A stretch of DNA of 39,837 nt from Parcubacteria bacterium C7867-002. GTDB taxonomy: Bacteria; Patescibacteriota; Minisyncoccia; Phycocordibacterales; PALSA-1337. Positions 19,638 to 29,687 of this stretch are shown one piece after another (the stretch's first letter is position 1; every line of letters begins with the position of its first letter). The position numbers and the translations under genes are program-made. Under the pieces are notes generated by a model. It was not told the origin of the DNA and ran no database searches. It was given only the letters and a program-made list of their open reading frames with translations. The stretch is taken from the NCBI GenBank assembly GCA_001189105.1, contig LFCL01000023.1:5562-45398 (forward strand), read 5' to 3'.

Positions 19638-19687
19638 ATAGAGAATTGTAGCATGAATATATTGCACAACGTATCCCCATACGCAAA

Positions 19688-19710
19688 CCAACCCACCGAG
19701 GGTGGGTTGG
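19688..19710 (-). promoter_or_regulatory. Intercistronic hairpin 3' of the putative major pilin gene
   Basis: Perfect 10-bp stem CCAACCCACC-GAG-GGTGGGTTGG with only a short T run on the minus strand. Confidence 0.7.
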
Positions 19711-19734
19711 AGAGATACATACTGTATAGATCTT

Positions 19735-20187
19735 TTATGAACAAGCAATGGAAGGCGTAGTTGTACTTACAGCCTGAGATGTTCGTCCTGCAGAGTCAAC
19801 ACAGAAATATGTTGTATTGTTTCCAACACTTACCAATCTACCAAATACTGCGAAGTTGTTAGGTCCAGCATCTGTAATTGCAAATATAACACTACCTTGA
19901 GCAAGCACGTCGGCTATGAGAGTTGCTGCATTTGAGCCAACAGGAGCAACTATCCCAGAACCGTTAGTTGTACCAGTTTGACTAGCAGTGAAAGTTGCGG
20001 AGTAGTTTGCTGAGTAGCCGGTTTCAGCAAGAGTCCTCATTTGTTGTACACTAGCGATAATTCTCGCATCCTTACCCTTATTACGAGCTGAGTTCAAACT
20101 CACCAACACAACTGACGAGAGAATACCGATGATGGCGATAACCACGAGCAATTCGATGAGTGTGAAACCTTGTGTATACTTTTTCAT
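19735..20187 (-). CDS. pilA: Type IV pilin, putative major pilin (PilA-like)
   Basis: MKKYTQGFTLIELLVVIAIIGILSSVVLVSLNSARNKGKDARI. Confidence 0.9.
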   Translation of the reverse strand: MKKYTQGFTLIELLVVIAIIGILSSVVLVSLNSARNKGKDARIIASVQQMRTLAETGYSANYSATFTASQTGTTNGSGIVAPVGSNAATLIADVLAQGSVIFAITDAGPNNFAVFGRLVSVGNNTTYFCVDSAGRTSQAVSTTTPSIACS

Positions 20188-20326
20188 ATTTAAAATTACG
20201 ATAACCTAATAATTTAATTAATAACTAACCTTTGTCTGTATATAAGGTTGTTGGAAGTAGTATATCATTCCGCGCCATGTGGCACCTTATACATATCTGT
20301 GGATAACAAGTGGGTAACCTTTGCAC

Positions 20327-21538
20327 CTACTGAGCACTCGCAATGTTGTAGATCGGAATCAAGACCGAAGCCAAGAGTACCGCTACCCCACCTCCCAACA
20401 TCACGATCATCAACGGTTCAATGAGTGACACGAGAGAATCAACCGCTGTGGTTACTTCACGGGTATAGAAACGTGACATGGTTTTCAAAATCGACCCAAC
20501 CTCTCCTGTCTCTTCACCCACTTTCATCATTTGTACCATGATACCGGGAATCTCGTGAGGATTACTGGAGAGAGACTCAGACAATGTCTTACCTCCCGTC
20601 ACTTCAGTAACTGCTGTAGCAAGAATATTCTCATACACTTTATTATTGATAACCGTCGAAGTGAGTTCCAATGCGCGGACCATAGGGATACCAGAGATAA
20701 GCATGGTGTTCATGTTATCTGCAAAGCGTGAGAGATAGAGCTTTTTGAACAAAGTGGAAACATATGGAATACCGAGCATAGTCTGATCGTACATCATCCT
20801 TCCTGCTGGAGTACGTACAAAGCGGACAAAGAAGAATCCGCCGATCAGGGCTATGCCGAGCAAAATAAATCCATATTCGAGCAAGAAATTACTAATACCA
20901 AGTACGATCTGGGTATATACGGGTATCTCCTGTCCTGATTCTGTCAAAATACTACTGATTTTGGGAATAACCATCGTAAACATCAGGACCATCACGGTAA
21001 TAAAGGTAACCACGATAAAAGCCGGGTATATCAGGGCGCCTTTTATTTTTGAAGAAAGTTCGTAGGAACGGTCAAGATAGTCAGCCAAATATTGGAATGT
21101 TTCGTCGAGTTTACCGGATTCTTCACCAGCCTTTACCATGTTCACATAGAAACTCGTGAACACTTTCGGATGTTTGGCCAGCGCATCGGAAATCGGACTT
21201 CCCGCCTGGAGATCGTCGGCGATGACTTGCATTTTTGATCCCAACACATGGTTCTCTGTTTCTGATGCCAACAAGCGGAAGATACGGAGTGCGGAAATTT
21301 GAGCCTCAAACAATGTCGAAAGTTGTCGGGACAAAATCACCACATCCTTGTTGGAAATACGGTCAAAGAGCGCAATGTTCTTACTAAAGAGAGAACCCCC
21401 AGCTCCCGCTTCGACAATCGAAGTCAATGTCAAACCTCTGCGTTGCAGAGAGGAGATCGCCACTTCGGAATTAACCGCGTCGATGGAGCCAGTTTTTTTG
21501 GCTCCCGTAGTATCGACAGATTCGTAGTTAAATAACAT
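20327..21538 (-). CDS. pilC: Type IV pilus inner membrane platform protein PilC
   Basis: GspF/PilC architecture: two repeated cytoplasmic domains, SRFADNMNTMLISGIPMVRALELT, C-terminal LIEPLMIVMLGGGVAVLLASVLIPIYNI. Confidence 0.95.
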   Translation of the reverse strand: MLFNYESVDTTGAKKTGSIDAVNSEVAISSLQRRGLTLTSIVEAGAGGSLFSKNIALFDRISNKDVVILSRQLSTLFEAQISALRIFRLLASETENHVLGSKMQVIADDLQAGSPISDALAKHPKVFTSFYVNMVKAGEESGKLDETFQYLADYLDRSYELSSKIKGALIYPAFIVVTFITVMVLMFTMVIPKISSILTESGQEIPVYTQIVLGISNFLLEYGFILLGIALIGGFFFVRFVRTPAGRMMYDQTMLGIPYVSTLFKKLYLSRFADNMNTMLISGIPMVRALELTSTVINNKVYENILATAVTEVTGGKTLSESLSSNPHEIPGIMVQMMKVGEETGEVGSILKTMSRFYTREVTTAVDSLVSLIEPLMIVMLGGGVAVLLASVLIPIYNIASAQ

Positions 21539-21560
21539 AAGATAAGTATAGCAGATAATT

Positions 21561-21594
21561 GTATATCATCCCCACTTTCACGGGGATGATATAC
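21561..21594 (-). promoter_or_regulatory. Intercistronic hairpin between pilT and pilC
   Basis: Perfect 13-bp stem GTATATCATCCCC-N8-GGGGATGATATAC, no U-tract. Confidence 0.75.
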
Positions 21595-21600
21595 AAAGGA

Positions 21601-22659
21601 TCAGATCATTCTCTCCAACGTCTTCGGATTCAACGAATTCATATGAGCACTCTCTACCGTGATCTCACCGGAGCGGACAAGTTCTGCAAGTGAACGGTTC
21701 ATATCGATCATACCTTCTTGTGAACTCGTTTCGATAACCGTATTGATCTCATAGGTACGACGTTCACGGATGAGGTTAGAGACTGCGCTATTGTTAATCA
21801 GTAATTCATACGCGGGAATCAAACCTCCTGACATACGGGGGATCAAACGCTGAGAGAAAATACCTGTCAACGAACTGGCGAGCTGCACACGGATCTGATC
21901 CTGTTGACCAGGCGGAAACGAATCGATAATACGGTCAATCGTTTGAGCAGCATTGTTGGTGTGTAATGTTGAAAATACCAAGTGACCTGTTTCGGCCGCT
22001 GTTACGGCAGTAGAAATAGTAGTAGCATCGCGCATTTCACCCACCATACACACATCGATGTCTTGGCGGAACATCGCCGTCAGAGCACTTGTAAAGTCAG
22101 GAGTATCGATACGAACTTCACGTTGATCGATAATGGATTTTTTTGATTCAAATAAATATTCAATCGGATCCTCGATGGTCATGATGTGTTCCGTGCGTGT
22201 CTGATTAATCATTTCAATAAGTGTTGCCAACGTAGTGGTCTTCCCTTGACCGATCGGTCCCACTACCAGGAAAAATCCTTGGGATTTACGTGTGAACATA
22301 TCCAAGATCACCGGCAAGTTGAGTTCCGGAAGAGTACGGATGGCTTTGGGAATCAGACGGAGCGCAATAGCAATTGATTCCTGACGACGAAAGGCATTGC
22401 CACGGAAACGTGCGTTCTGGAGACTATATGAAAAGTCGACATCCTTGTTTTTCTCCAACAACACCTGATTTTCACCTGTTAGGAATACCTGACAAAAACC
22501 CTTCATATCTTCAGCCGTCAATACTGATTTTTTAACCAGGGGAATAAGTCCCCCGGCCACACGAATGATCGGTGGACGACCCGACGACAAGTGAAGGTCG
22601 GACGCACCTTCTTTGAGAAGCAGACTCACCAATTCTTCAATTTCTTTTGCGTAATCCAT
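21601..22659 (-). CDS. pilT: Type IV pilus retraction ATPase PilT
   Basis: GASDLHLSSGRPP, Walker A GPIGQGKTTT, TIEDPIEYLF, GEMRDATTISTAVTAAETGHLVFSTLHT. Confidence 0.95.
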   Translation of the reverse strand: MDYAKEIEELVSLLLKEGASDLHLSSGRPPIIRVAGGLIPLVKKSVLTAEDMKGFCQVFLTGENQVLLEKNKDVDFSYSLQNARFRGNAFRRQESIAIALRLIPKAIRTLPELNLPVILDMFTRKSQGFFLVVGPIGQGKTTTLATLIEMINQTRTEHIMTIEDPIEYLFESKKSIIDQREVRIDTPDFTSALTAMFRQDIDVCMVGEMRDATTISTAVTAAETGHLVFSTLHTNNAAQTIDRIIDSFPPGQQDQIRVQLASSLTGIFSQRLIPRMSGGLIPAYELLINNSAVSNLIRERRTYEINTVIETSSQEGMIDMNRSLAELVRSGEITVESAHMNSLNPKTLERMI

Positions 22660-22681
22660 ATGTATATAAATAACTGATAAT

Positions 22682-23119
22682 CTATTTTTTCTTATTCGCC
22701 CAAATCTTTTCTGCCTCTTTGAGGACTTCGGAAGGGATCGTCGTCGCCTTTACAATGTACCCATCAACATTGAGGCTTTTTGCTCGGGCAATATCTTCGG
22801 ATGAACCCTGGTTTGTAAGCATAATCACTGTTGTGGTTGGTAATAACTTTTCTTTTTTAATCCGTTCCACAAACTGCAAACCATCCATGCCCGGAATCAC
22901 AATGTCCACCAACATAACATCAGGCTGATACCCTGCTGTGACTAGTTTGAGGGCTGCATCGGTTGAATCTATGGCTTTTACATCGTACCCAGCTTTGCTG
23001 AATTTGAGTGTATACATATCCAGCAGGAACTTATCATCGTCAACAAACATCACTTTTCTACCTGCAGCTGTGGTAGGTTGTTCTGTACTCGAAGATGATG
23101 TAAGAGGAGCGTCATTCAT
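22682..23119 (-). CDS. Single-domain response regulator (receiver only)
   Basis: MFVDDDKFLL, VMLVDIVIPGMDG phosphoacceptor, MLTNQ, YIVKA; no output domain. Confidence 0.92.
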   Translation of the reverse strand: MNDAPLTSSSSTEQPTTAAGRKVMFVDDDKFLLDMYTLKFSKAGYDVKAIDSTDAALKLVTAGYQPDVMLVDIVIPGMDGLQFVERIKKEKLLPTTTVIMLTNQGSSEDIARAKSLNVDGYIVKATTIPSEVLKEAEKIWANKKK

Positions 23120-23131
23120 ATCATAAGTATA

Positions 23132-24862
23132 CTATAGTTTATTCACCTCTTCGAATGGAATCTTCTTTTCAAATGCCTTGATAATCGCATCCTCTTTGAT
23201 AGTAATCATGCCCTTGGCACGGAGAATCTTGGTAATCTCTGTTTCTGTCGGGGACTTGAGGATAGCCTGTTCAATCTCTTTGTCCATTTCGAACATTTCA
23301 AATACCGCCATACGTCCCCGAACTCCTTTTGGAGATTCTGGTGTTGGCTTGATCTTGTAGACCGTATCTGAGAATTTAATATCTTTTTTATATTGCTCAG
23401 GTAAATCCGCGAATTGTTCATCGATCATTGCCTTGATACTTCCATCCACCTTCACCGGCTCTCCCCCACCAGGCACCAACATACCGGCCAACCGTTGACC
23501 GATCGAAAGGATAAGGGTTGGTGCAATCAAATACGGATCAACTCCCATGTCGATCAAACGCGGGATAACTCCTGCCGCACTGTTGGTGTGGAGTGTAGAA
23601 AACACCAAGTGACCAGTAAGAGCGGCCTGAACCGCCAACTGCGCTGTTTCTTTGTCACGGATTTCTCCCACCATGATAACGTCCGGGTCCTGACGCAACG
23701 TGGTACGAAGACCGGCTGCAAAGGTGTACCCAATTTCAGGACGAACCTGAGACTGACTGACTCCTTCCATGGAGTATTCCACCGGATCTTCCAACGACAG
23801 CACGTTATAACTTTCACGATCAATTTCCGAAAGAAGCGAGTATAGAGTTGTAGATTTTCCGGAACCGGTCGGACCAGTTACCAAGATCATTCCGTATGGC
23901 TTGTTGATAGCCGCGCGAACCAATGCCAGATTTTTTGCAGAGAACCCGACTTGTTCCAACGTTCGCACGCCTTTGGCTTGATCCAAAATACGCATCACCA
24001 CCTTTTCACCATGATATGCAGGGAACGTGGATACACGGAAATCGATACGACGACCATCGATACGTGCCGAGAAACGTCCGTCCTGAGGCTTACGCTTTTC
24101 GTCGAGACGCATATTTGAAAGCACTTTGATACGAGCCACTACAGCAGAGTGAACCTGTGGAGGGAGTACTAGACTGGTATTCAAAACACCATCCACACGG
24201 AAACGCACACGGACTTTGTCGCGCATGTGTTCTATGTGCACGTCGGATGCCTCTCCTTCTACTGCATAACGAACGATCGTAGCCACAATTTTGACCACGG
24301 GAGCATCTTCGACGATCAGAGTGTTTTCTTCTCCTGATTTTCCCGAACTGGTACCTTGTGCCTGCGTATCAGGTTTTACTGATTCGGTTTCTACTGACAA
24401 CTCTGTTTCGAGTTCGGAAAGAGCCTTGGAAACCTCTCCCGTCATACCCTTATAGGTATCGATTACTTTTTTAAAGTCATCGAGCGTAATCAGGAATATC
24501 TTATAGGGAATATTTTTTTGCGCTGCCAAAAAGTTCAACGCATCACGCGCCTCCATATTGTCCGGATCAGTAACACCCACTTCGAGCGCACCTTCTTTGA
24601 GGCCGATAGGGGCAAAACCGTAGGTCAGGGCTGATTCTTCGGGGATATAATCGAGCGCTTCGAAAGGAATCGAAACATCTGCCAAGGAACGCACGGGGAT
24701 ATTCAAAAATTCACCACGGGCAGCGATAATATCCTCAGGTTTTACTCCTTGTGATATCAGGGCCTCCTCCAAACTAGTGCCTGCGCCGGTTTGTTTCCGA
24801 ACCTCGCGAATGGCCTCTCTGGTAAGTAGGTTTTTTTGAAGTAGAATGTCGAGGACAGACAT
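23132..24862 (-). CDS. pilB: Type IV pilus assembly ATPase PilB
   Basis: GspE N-terminal domain; Walker A GPTGSGKSTTLYSLL; SLEDPVEYSMEGVSQSQV; VGEIRDKETAQLAVQAALTGHLVFSTLHTN. Confidence 0.96.
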   Translation of the reverse strand: MSVLDILLQKNLLTREAIREVRKQTGAGTSLEEALISQGVKPEDIIAARGEFLNIPVRSLADVSIPFEALDYIPEESALTYGFAPIGLKEGALEVGVTDPDNMEARDALNFLAAQKNIPYKIFLITLDDFKKVIDTYKGMTGEVSKALSELETELSVETESVKPDTQAQGTSSGKSGEENTLIVEDAPVVKIVATIVRYAVEGEASDVHIEHMRDKVRVRFRVDGVLNTSLVLPPQVHSAVVARIKVLSNMRLDEKRKPQDGRFSARIDGRRIDFRVSTFPAYHGEKVVMRILDQAKGVRTLEQVGFSAKNLALVRAAINKPYGMILVTGPTGSGKSTTLYSLLSEIDRESYNVLSLEDPVEYSMEGVSQSQVRPEIGYTFAAGLRTTLRQDPDVIMVGEIRDKETAQLAVQAALTGHLVFSTLHTNSAAGVIPRLIDMGVDPYLIAPTLILSIGQRLAGMLVPGGGEPVKVDGSIKAMIDEQFADLPEQYKKDIKFSDTVYKIKPTPESPKGVRGRMAVFEMFEMDKEIEQAILKSPTETEITKILRAKGMITIKEDAIIKAFEKKIPFEEVNKL

Positions 24863-24868
24863 AATGTA

Positions 24869-25162
24869 TTAACGGACTGGTTCAAACGGATTAGGACGAC
24901 CAACGTTTTGAGGTGGAATAGGTACTGAAAAATCTCGAAGAGTCTGATATACGGGTGAACTAAAAATCGAAGGGTCTATCTCGATAGCATTGATCTGATT
25001 CAAAAGAGCCAAGACTTGTGCCCCACTATTGTCAGACATGACCGAAACATCCCCTTGAAGCAAGGCCGAATCATCGACACTGGAACCACCTTTCATGAAA
25101 AAATAGCCCAATGCCGCTAAGATCAGAACTACGATAATGATGATGGTGGATTTATTATTCAT
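24869..25162 (-). CDS. Small membrane protein of the pilus operon (PilP-position)
   Basis: Single N-terminal TM, C-terminal GRPNPFEPVR; follows pilO-like gene. Start reassigned to MNNKSTIII. Confidence 0.7.
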   Translation of the reverse strand: MNNKSTIIIIVVLILAALGYFFMKGGSSVDDSALLQGDVSVMSDNSGAQVLALLNQINAIEIDPSIFSSPVYQTLRDFSVPIPPQNVGRPNPFEPVR

Positions 25163-25166
25163 ATGA

Positions 25167-25751
25167 TTATTGGCGGAGCCAGTATGTTTTAAGTTCGACC
25201 CCAAACTCATAGACTCCAGTGTCCTGAGTCTTCAGACTGAGTCTGGTGATATCCATAATTCTTAAATTGGATTCGAGATCCTGAAGAAAACTAATAAATT
25301 CAAGATACGGTGCAGTAACAGTAAATGAAACCGTGACTGTATCCAAAACCGGTGCTGTTATATCACTCGCACCGATTTGGGACGTATTTACAATACGCGG
25401 AGCAGAAGGAACAGTGCCTTGTTGAGTAACCGGTGCAGTAGCTTTTATATTTTTAAGTGCGAAACCATGCTTTGCGGCAATATCCTTCAGATCGATCACC
25501 AAACGAATATTATCGACTGTACTTGGAATCATTTTATCGAGATTGATACGGTCAATCTCTGAGACTTCCTTGTATTGAGCCAAAAGATTGTCACGGACTC
25601 GTATCAAAGCAATAGCATTGTCGATCGCCTTTGAGTACTCGTCATTGACTGCCTTAATAGCTCTGGCTTGAGCCAATTGACCACTCGTAAAGGTAAAGTA
25701 AATACCGATAGAAAGAATGACGAGTATGACAGCTGTTGAGTTTCTATTCAT
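25167..25751 (-). CDS. pilO: PilO-like protein
   Basis: N-terminal TM plus coiled coil plus alpha/beta domain; position between pilN-like and pilB. Confidence 0.75.
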   Translation of the reverse strand: MNRNSTAVILVILSIGIYFTFTSGQLAQARAIKAVNDEYSKAIDNAIALIRVRDNLLAQYKEVSEIDRINLDKMIPSTVDNIRLVIDLKDIAAKHGFALKNIKATAPVTQQGTVPSAPRIVNTSQIGASDITAPVLDTVTVSFTVTAPYLEFISFLQDLESNLRIMDITRLSLKTQDTGVYEFGVELKTYWLRQ

Positions 25752-25754
25752 AGG

Positions 25755-26420
25755 TTATGGTTGGGGATTTACGTCTGTTGGCGCAGCAGACGGAGTGACT
25801 GATTTTGAATACAACAACGTCTGCGGATTCATTGATGCAGAAAAATCGAACGACACAACGTTTTTATCGTCCTCGGTCGGATCAGACAGAATAGGATTCT
25901 TTATAATATCGCGAAGTCCATACTGTTCGAGTTCGCCCAATACTTGGGACTGGAATGCCACCGTACTGAGATCGAGACCTGTACCCTTCATAGTGATCTT
26001 GATATCAGAACCTGTATTGGCCCCCGTACCAGTAGATAGTTCCATATTTGAAAATCGGACCTTCTCGACCGTAAGACGACCAAGTGACTCGAATACCTGG
26101 GAAATAGCCAGATGATTCGCCATAAGCTGGCGAGCAGTATTGATCTGCACGTTTACCTGTTTGAGATCACGGATAAGACCGAGATCGAACTGTTCCTGTC
26201 TTTGACTGAGTTGTTCTTTGTATGATTTTTGATCGGCAATCAGGACAAACTTCCATGCATACAAGCCTCCTGCTGCCGCAATAGAGAGAATAAAGATAAC
26301 GGTCGCCAACGTCATCACGATACTCGAAGGAGCACGGCGGATGACGGGGACATTTCCTGCCATACCTGTTGGACTGACAGGTTTCTTGGGAATAAATGAG
26401 GTTTGAAATTTAGTTTCCAT
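25755..26420 (-). CDS. pilN: PilN-like protein
   Basis: N-terminal cytoplasmic tail, TM, fimbrial-assembly-like domain; follows pilM. Confidence 0.75.
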   Translation of the reverse strand: METKFQTSFIPKKPVSPTGMAGNVPVIRRAPSSIVMTLATVIFILSIAAAGGLYAWKFVLIADQKSYKEQLSQRQEQFDLGLIRDLKQVNVQINTARQLMANHLAISQVFESLGRLTVEKVRFSNMELSTGTGANTGSDIKITMKGTGLDLSTVAFQSQVLGELEQYGLRDIIKNPILSDPTEDDKNVVSFDFSASMNPQTLLYSKSVTPSAAPTDVNPQP

Positions 26421-26486
26421 AGTTCCTGGAAATTATACCAGTAAATAGGCAAACCAACATCTGTGCATAACACTACGGACCCGGTA

Positions 26487-27587
26487 TTACTTGATTTCGG
26501 ACAATTTTCGAAGCGCCACGCCGATAGCTACAGCAAATTCAGGACCAGCCTGGGCAAATTCTTCTGCCAAAAATGCAGGTGTTTCTAATTTTCCAAAAGG
26601 ATCGGCATATGAAACATCCATTTGGAAGCTGATTTTTGCCAAATCAGTGAAACCTTTGAGTAACACGCCTCCGCCAGTCAAAATAACCTTGTTTACGTTT
26701 TTACCGAACTTCTTTTGATAGTTAAGCAGGGTTGCATTTGCTTCATAAAACGTATAATCGAGATTTACCGTAATGATTTCAGTTAATTCTTTGTATTCCG
26801 GACCTCCTTTAAGTCCGTACACTCGCTTCATAGTCTCTGCTTGACTGACGGAAATAGAGAGTGCTTTTGAAAGCGTGAGGGTGATATCCTGACTACCTTT
26901 ATTGATAATATGACTGGCACGCAACATGCCACGTTCTACGATATACAGTTTGGTGGAACGTGCTCCCATATCGATGATCATCACGGTATTCATACCCTGC
27001 TCGACAACAGCACGAATGGAACTAAATACTTCTATTTCGTAAAAACTTGGCTCCAATGCACTTCCTGCCATAATCTCTTGATACCGAGTTATGTATTCGT
27101 TGTGGATAGCCACAACCAGTACATCATGACCTTTTTTCTCAACCTTACTATTCTCATCATCGGTGACGTATGCTTCTTCTTTTGGAATCAGAGAATAATC
27201 GAGCAGCACTTCATTGAGAGGTACGGGAATATACTTTCGAGCTTCGATGGATACCACATCACCAATCTGTTTTTCAGGAACAGGAGGAATGGTAAGGAAT
27301 GTAATGAGACTAGCGGACATGGGCAATGTTGCACCACATGATTTGGTGGTAGTTTTTGATTCACGAAGCACGTCCTTGAGTGCCATAATAAGCTGGTCAT
27401 TAGGAAGACCTACAGCACGCCCTACCTCTATGTTGGCATAGGGTCCAAGGGCCAATTCACCATATGTTTCGAGCACGGCGCGCCCGTGTTTTTTCTTCAA
27501 CTGAACAACCTTGATGGATGATGAACCAATATCAACACCAAGAACACTCGATTCCCCTTTGAAGAAAGACGAGAAAAATGAAGCCAT
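26487..27587 (-). CDS. pilM: PilM, actin-like type IV pilus assembly protein
   Basis: VLGVDIGSSSIKVVQLKKKHG, VMIIDMGARSTKLYIVERG, VILTGGGVLLKGFTDL. Confidence 0.94.
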   Translation of the reverse strand: MASFFSSFFKGESSVLGVDIGSSSIKVVQLKKKHGRAVLETYGELALGPYANIEVGRAVGLPNDQLIMALKDVLRESKTTTKSCGATLPMSASLITFLTIPPVPEKQIGDVVSIEARKYIPVPLNEVLLDYSLIPKEEAYVTDDENSKVEKKGHDVLVVAIHNEYITRYQEIMAGSALEPSFYEIEVFSSIRAVVEQGMNTVMIIDMGARSTKLYIVERGMLRASHIINKGSQDITLTLSKALSISVSQAETMKRVYGLKGGPEYKELTEIITVNLDYTFYEANATLLNYQKKFGKNVNKVILTGGGVLLKGFTDLAKISFQMDVSYADPFGKLETPAFLAEEFAQAGPEFAVAIGVALRKLSEIK

Positions 27588-27616
27588 ATAGTTAGTATAT
27601 ACTATAATCTATCGAT

Positions 27617-28360
27617 ATGTCTCTAGTTCAACACGTATATAAGATATTGTTGGACGCACTCTTTCCTTTATCACCAGAGGAACGGGTTCTTTTTTCGTAT
27701 TCTCCTGAAAAAGCGTACGGTGAATTACCTCGGGCACCTCGTCATGTACAGACTGAGATACCTTCGATTTTTGCCTACAAAGATGAACGGGTGGCGAAGT
27801 TGGTGTGGAATATTAAATACAAGAAATCAAACCATGCTCTCGCTATTGGCGGATATGCGGTGTATCAAGAGCTGATTAAGCTCCCGGAATGTATGCCACT
27901 TTCTTCCAAACAAGAAATGCTTCAAGTTCACCAACTTACCACTTCATTTGGTTTGGAAGAAAGTGGTACATATCCCCTGAGCTCTTCGATAATTCTGATT
28001 CCTATTCCCATAACTGCGAAGCGGCGACGGGAACGTGGGTTTAATCAGTGTGAATTACTCTTGAAGGAAGTAGAAAGATTGGATATTCACAAGAATTTTA
28101 TAATACGAAATGATGTACTCATTCGCACACACCACAATGAACGACAGACACTGAAGGATCGTGAGCATCGACTGAAAGATGCGCGGGGTATTTTTTCGGT
28201 ACATGAAAAAGTGTTGGCAGATATCATATCCACCAACACTTCTCCCTTATTTATCGTAATCGACGACGTGATCACCACGGGAAGTACCATGACTGAAGCA
28301 ATGGCAACACTAAAGAAAGCAGGGTGTACGAATGTCCGAGGCGTATCTCTGGCACACTAA
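27617..28360 (+). CDS. comF: ComF-family phosphoribosyltransferase-like protein
   Basis: IPIPITAKRRRERGFNQCELL, RQTLKDREHRLKDARGIF, PRPP-binding FIVIDDVITTGSTMTEA. Confidence 0.92.
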   Translation: MSLVQHVYKILLDALFPLSPEERVLFSYSPEKAYGELPRAPRHVQTEIPSIFAYKDERVAKLVWNIKYKKSNHALAIGGYAVYQELIKLPECMPLSSKQEMLQVHQLTTSFGLEESGTYPLSSSIILIPIPITAKRRRERGFNQCELLLKEVERLDIHKNFIIRNDVLIRTHHNERQTLKDREHRLKDARGIFSVHEKVLADIISTNTSPLFIVIDDVITTGSTMTEAMATLKKAGCTNVRGVSLAH

Positions 28361-29550
28361 ACGATTATCTTTACAAAGCGACGCTTCCCTACTTTGAGAA
28401 CCATGGTTTCGGTTGGAATAAAGTTCGGATCAGTGATTTTGGTATCATCATTTTTAACTGCCCCATCGAGAACCAGGCGACGCCATTCGGTCTTTGAAGG
28501 TACGATTTCGGCTTTGACCAAGATATCTGAAAGAGATTCTCCAGGACGAAGAGTGACTTCCTGAACATCTTCAGGAACGCCTTTATTTGAAAAGGTTTTA
28601 ATGAATTCTTCTTCTGCTTGTTGTGCCGCGGCTTCACCGTGAAGGCGCTTGACGATATCACTGGCAATGCGTGCCTTGGCTTCACGAGGACCTTGAGCCA
28701 TCAATGCATCTTTTTGATCCAACGGGATACGGGTGCAGTTGATGAAAAGTGGATCAATCATCGCATCAGGCAATGCCATCAATGCACCGAACAGCTGTGC
28801 TGGACTCTGGTCAATAAACACACCAGTGCCATTTGATTTTGACATAAGTTCTCCAGTAACTGGGTTTGCGACGAGGTTGAGAGCAATCACAAATTTATCC
28901 TTATCCTTAATACGCTTCAACAAGGTACGTCCTGCAAGCGCATTGAAGATCTGATCGGTTCCACACAGTTCCGCATCTACATCCATTGCAACACTGTCAT
29001 ACCCCTGGAGGAGTGGATATAAAAATTCATGAAGATATATAGGCGTACCGATCTCAAAACGCTTTTCGAACATATCGCGCTCCAACATCTGTTGCACCGT
29101 AAAGTTTGCAGAGAGTTCGATAATCTCGGCCATAGTAAGCTTCGATAACCATTCTGAATTGTATTTGATCTGGGCAGGATTTTCCTTGTCATCAAAAGAA
29201 ATAAGAGGCTTGATCTGTCTGACCCAATCGGAAACATTGTGTGCGATCTCTTCGGATGAAAGCTGTTTGCGTGCCACGCCTTTGCCACCCGGATCACCCA
29301 CGCGCGCAGTAAAATCTCCAAACAAAATAATCACCTCATGACCGAGCTGTCGAAGTTCTTCCAGAAAAATAATATTCTTTGCATGACCAAGATGAATAGA
29401 GGTATGTGTCGGATCGAGACCGTAGTAGATCTTGATACGCTCACCGGATAAAAGTTTCTCCATCAATTCTTTCTTTGAAGGAAATGCTTCAACCAGAGTG
29501 CCTCGTGCACACATTTCCTCTATTCTCTTCACGTCAGTGATGATCTTCAT
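28357..29550 (-). CDS. tyrS: Tyrosyl-tRNA synthetase
   Basis: YYGLDPTHTSIHLGHAKNI, LMSKSNGTG (KMSKS-like), C-terminal S4 domain. Start reassigned to MKIITDVKR. Confidence 0.92.
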   Translation of the reverse strand: MKIITDVKRIEEMCARGTLVEAFPSKKELMEKLLSGERIKIYYGLDPTHTSIHLGHAKNIIFLEELRQLGHEVIILFGDFTARVGDPGGKGVARKQLSSEEIAHNVSDWVRQIKPLISFDDKENPAQIKYNSEWLSKLTMAEIIELSANFTVQQMLERDMFEKRFEIGTPIYLHEFLYPLLQGYDSVAMDVDAELCGTDQIFNALAGRTLLKRIKDKDKFVIALNLVANPVTGELMSKSNGTGVFIDQSPAQLFGALMALPDAMIDPLFINCTRIPLDQKDALMAQGPREAKARIASDIVKRLHGEAAAQQAEEEFIKTFSNKGVPEDVQEVTLRPGESLSDILVKAEIVPSKTEWRRLVLDGAVKNDDTKITDPNFIPTETMVLKVGKRRFVKIIV

Positions 29551-29602
29551 AGGTCTGGCCATTCTACCATTTTTTTGATTTCGGAAAAGGAGTAACAAAA
29601 AA

Positions 29603-29628
29603 ACTCCAACATGCGAACATGCTGGAGT
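29603..29628 (-). terminator. Rho-independent terminator
   Basis: Minus strand ACTCCAGCATG-TTCG-CATGTTGGAGT followed by TTTTTT. Confidence 0.85.
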
Positions 29629-29687
29629 TTGGAGACCATAGACAGATCGACGTGATCTGAAACAATGGAACCCCGAGGAATACGTTG

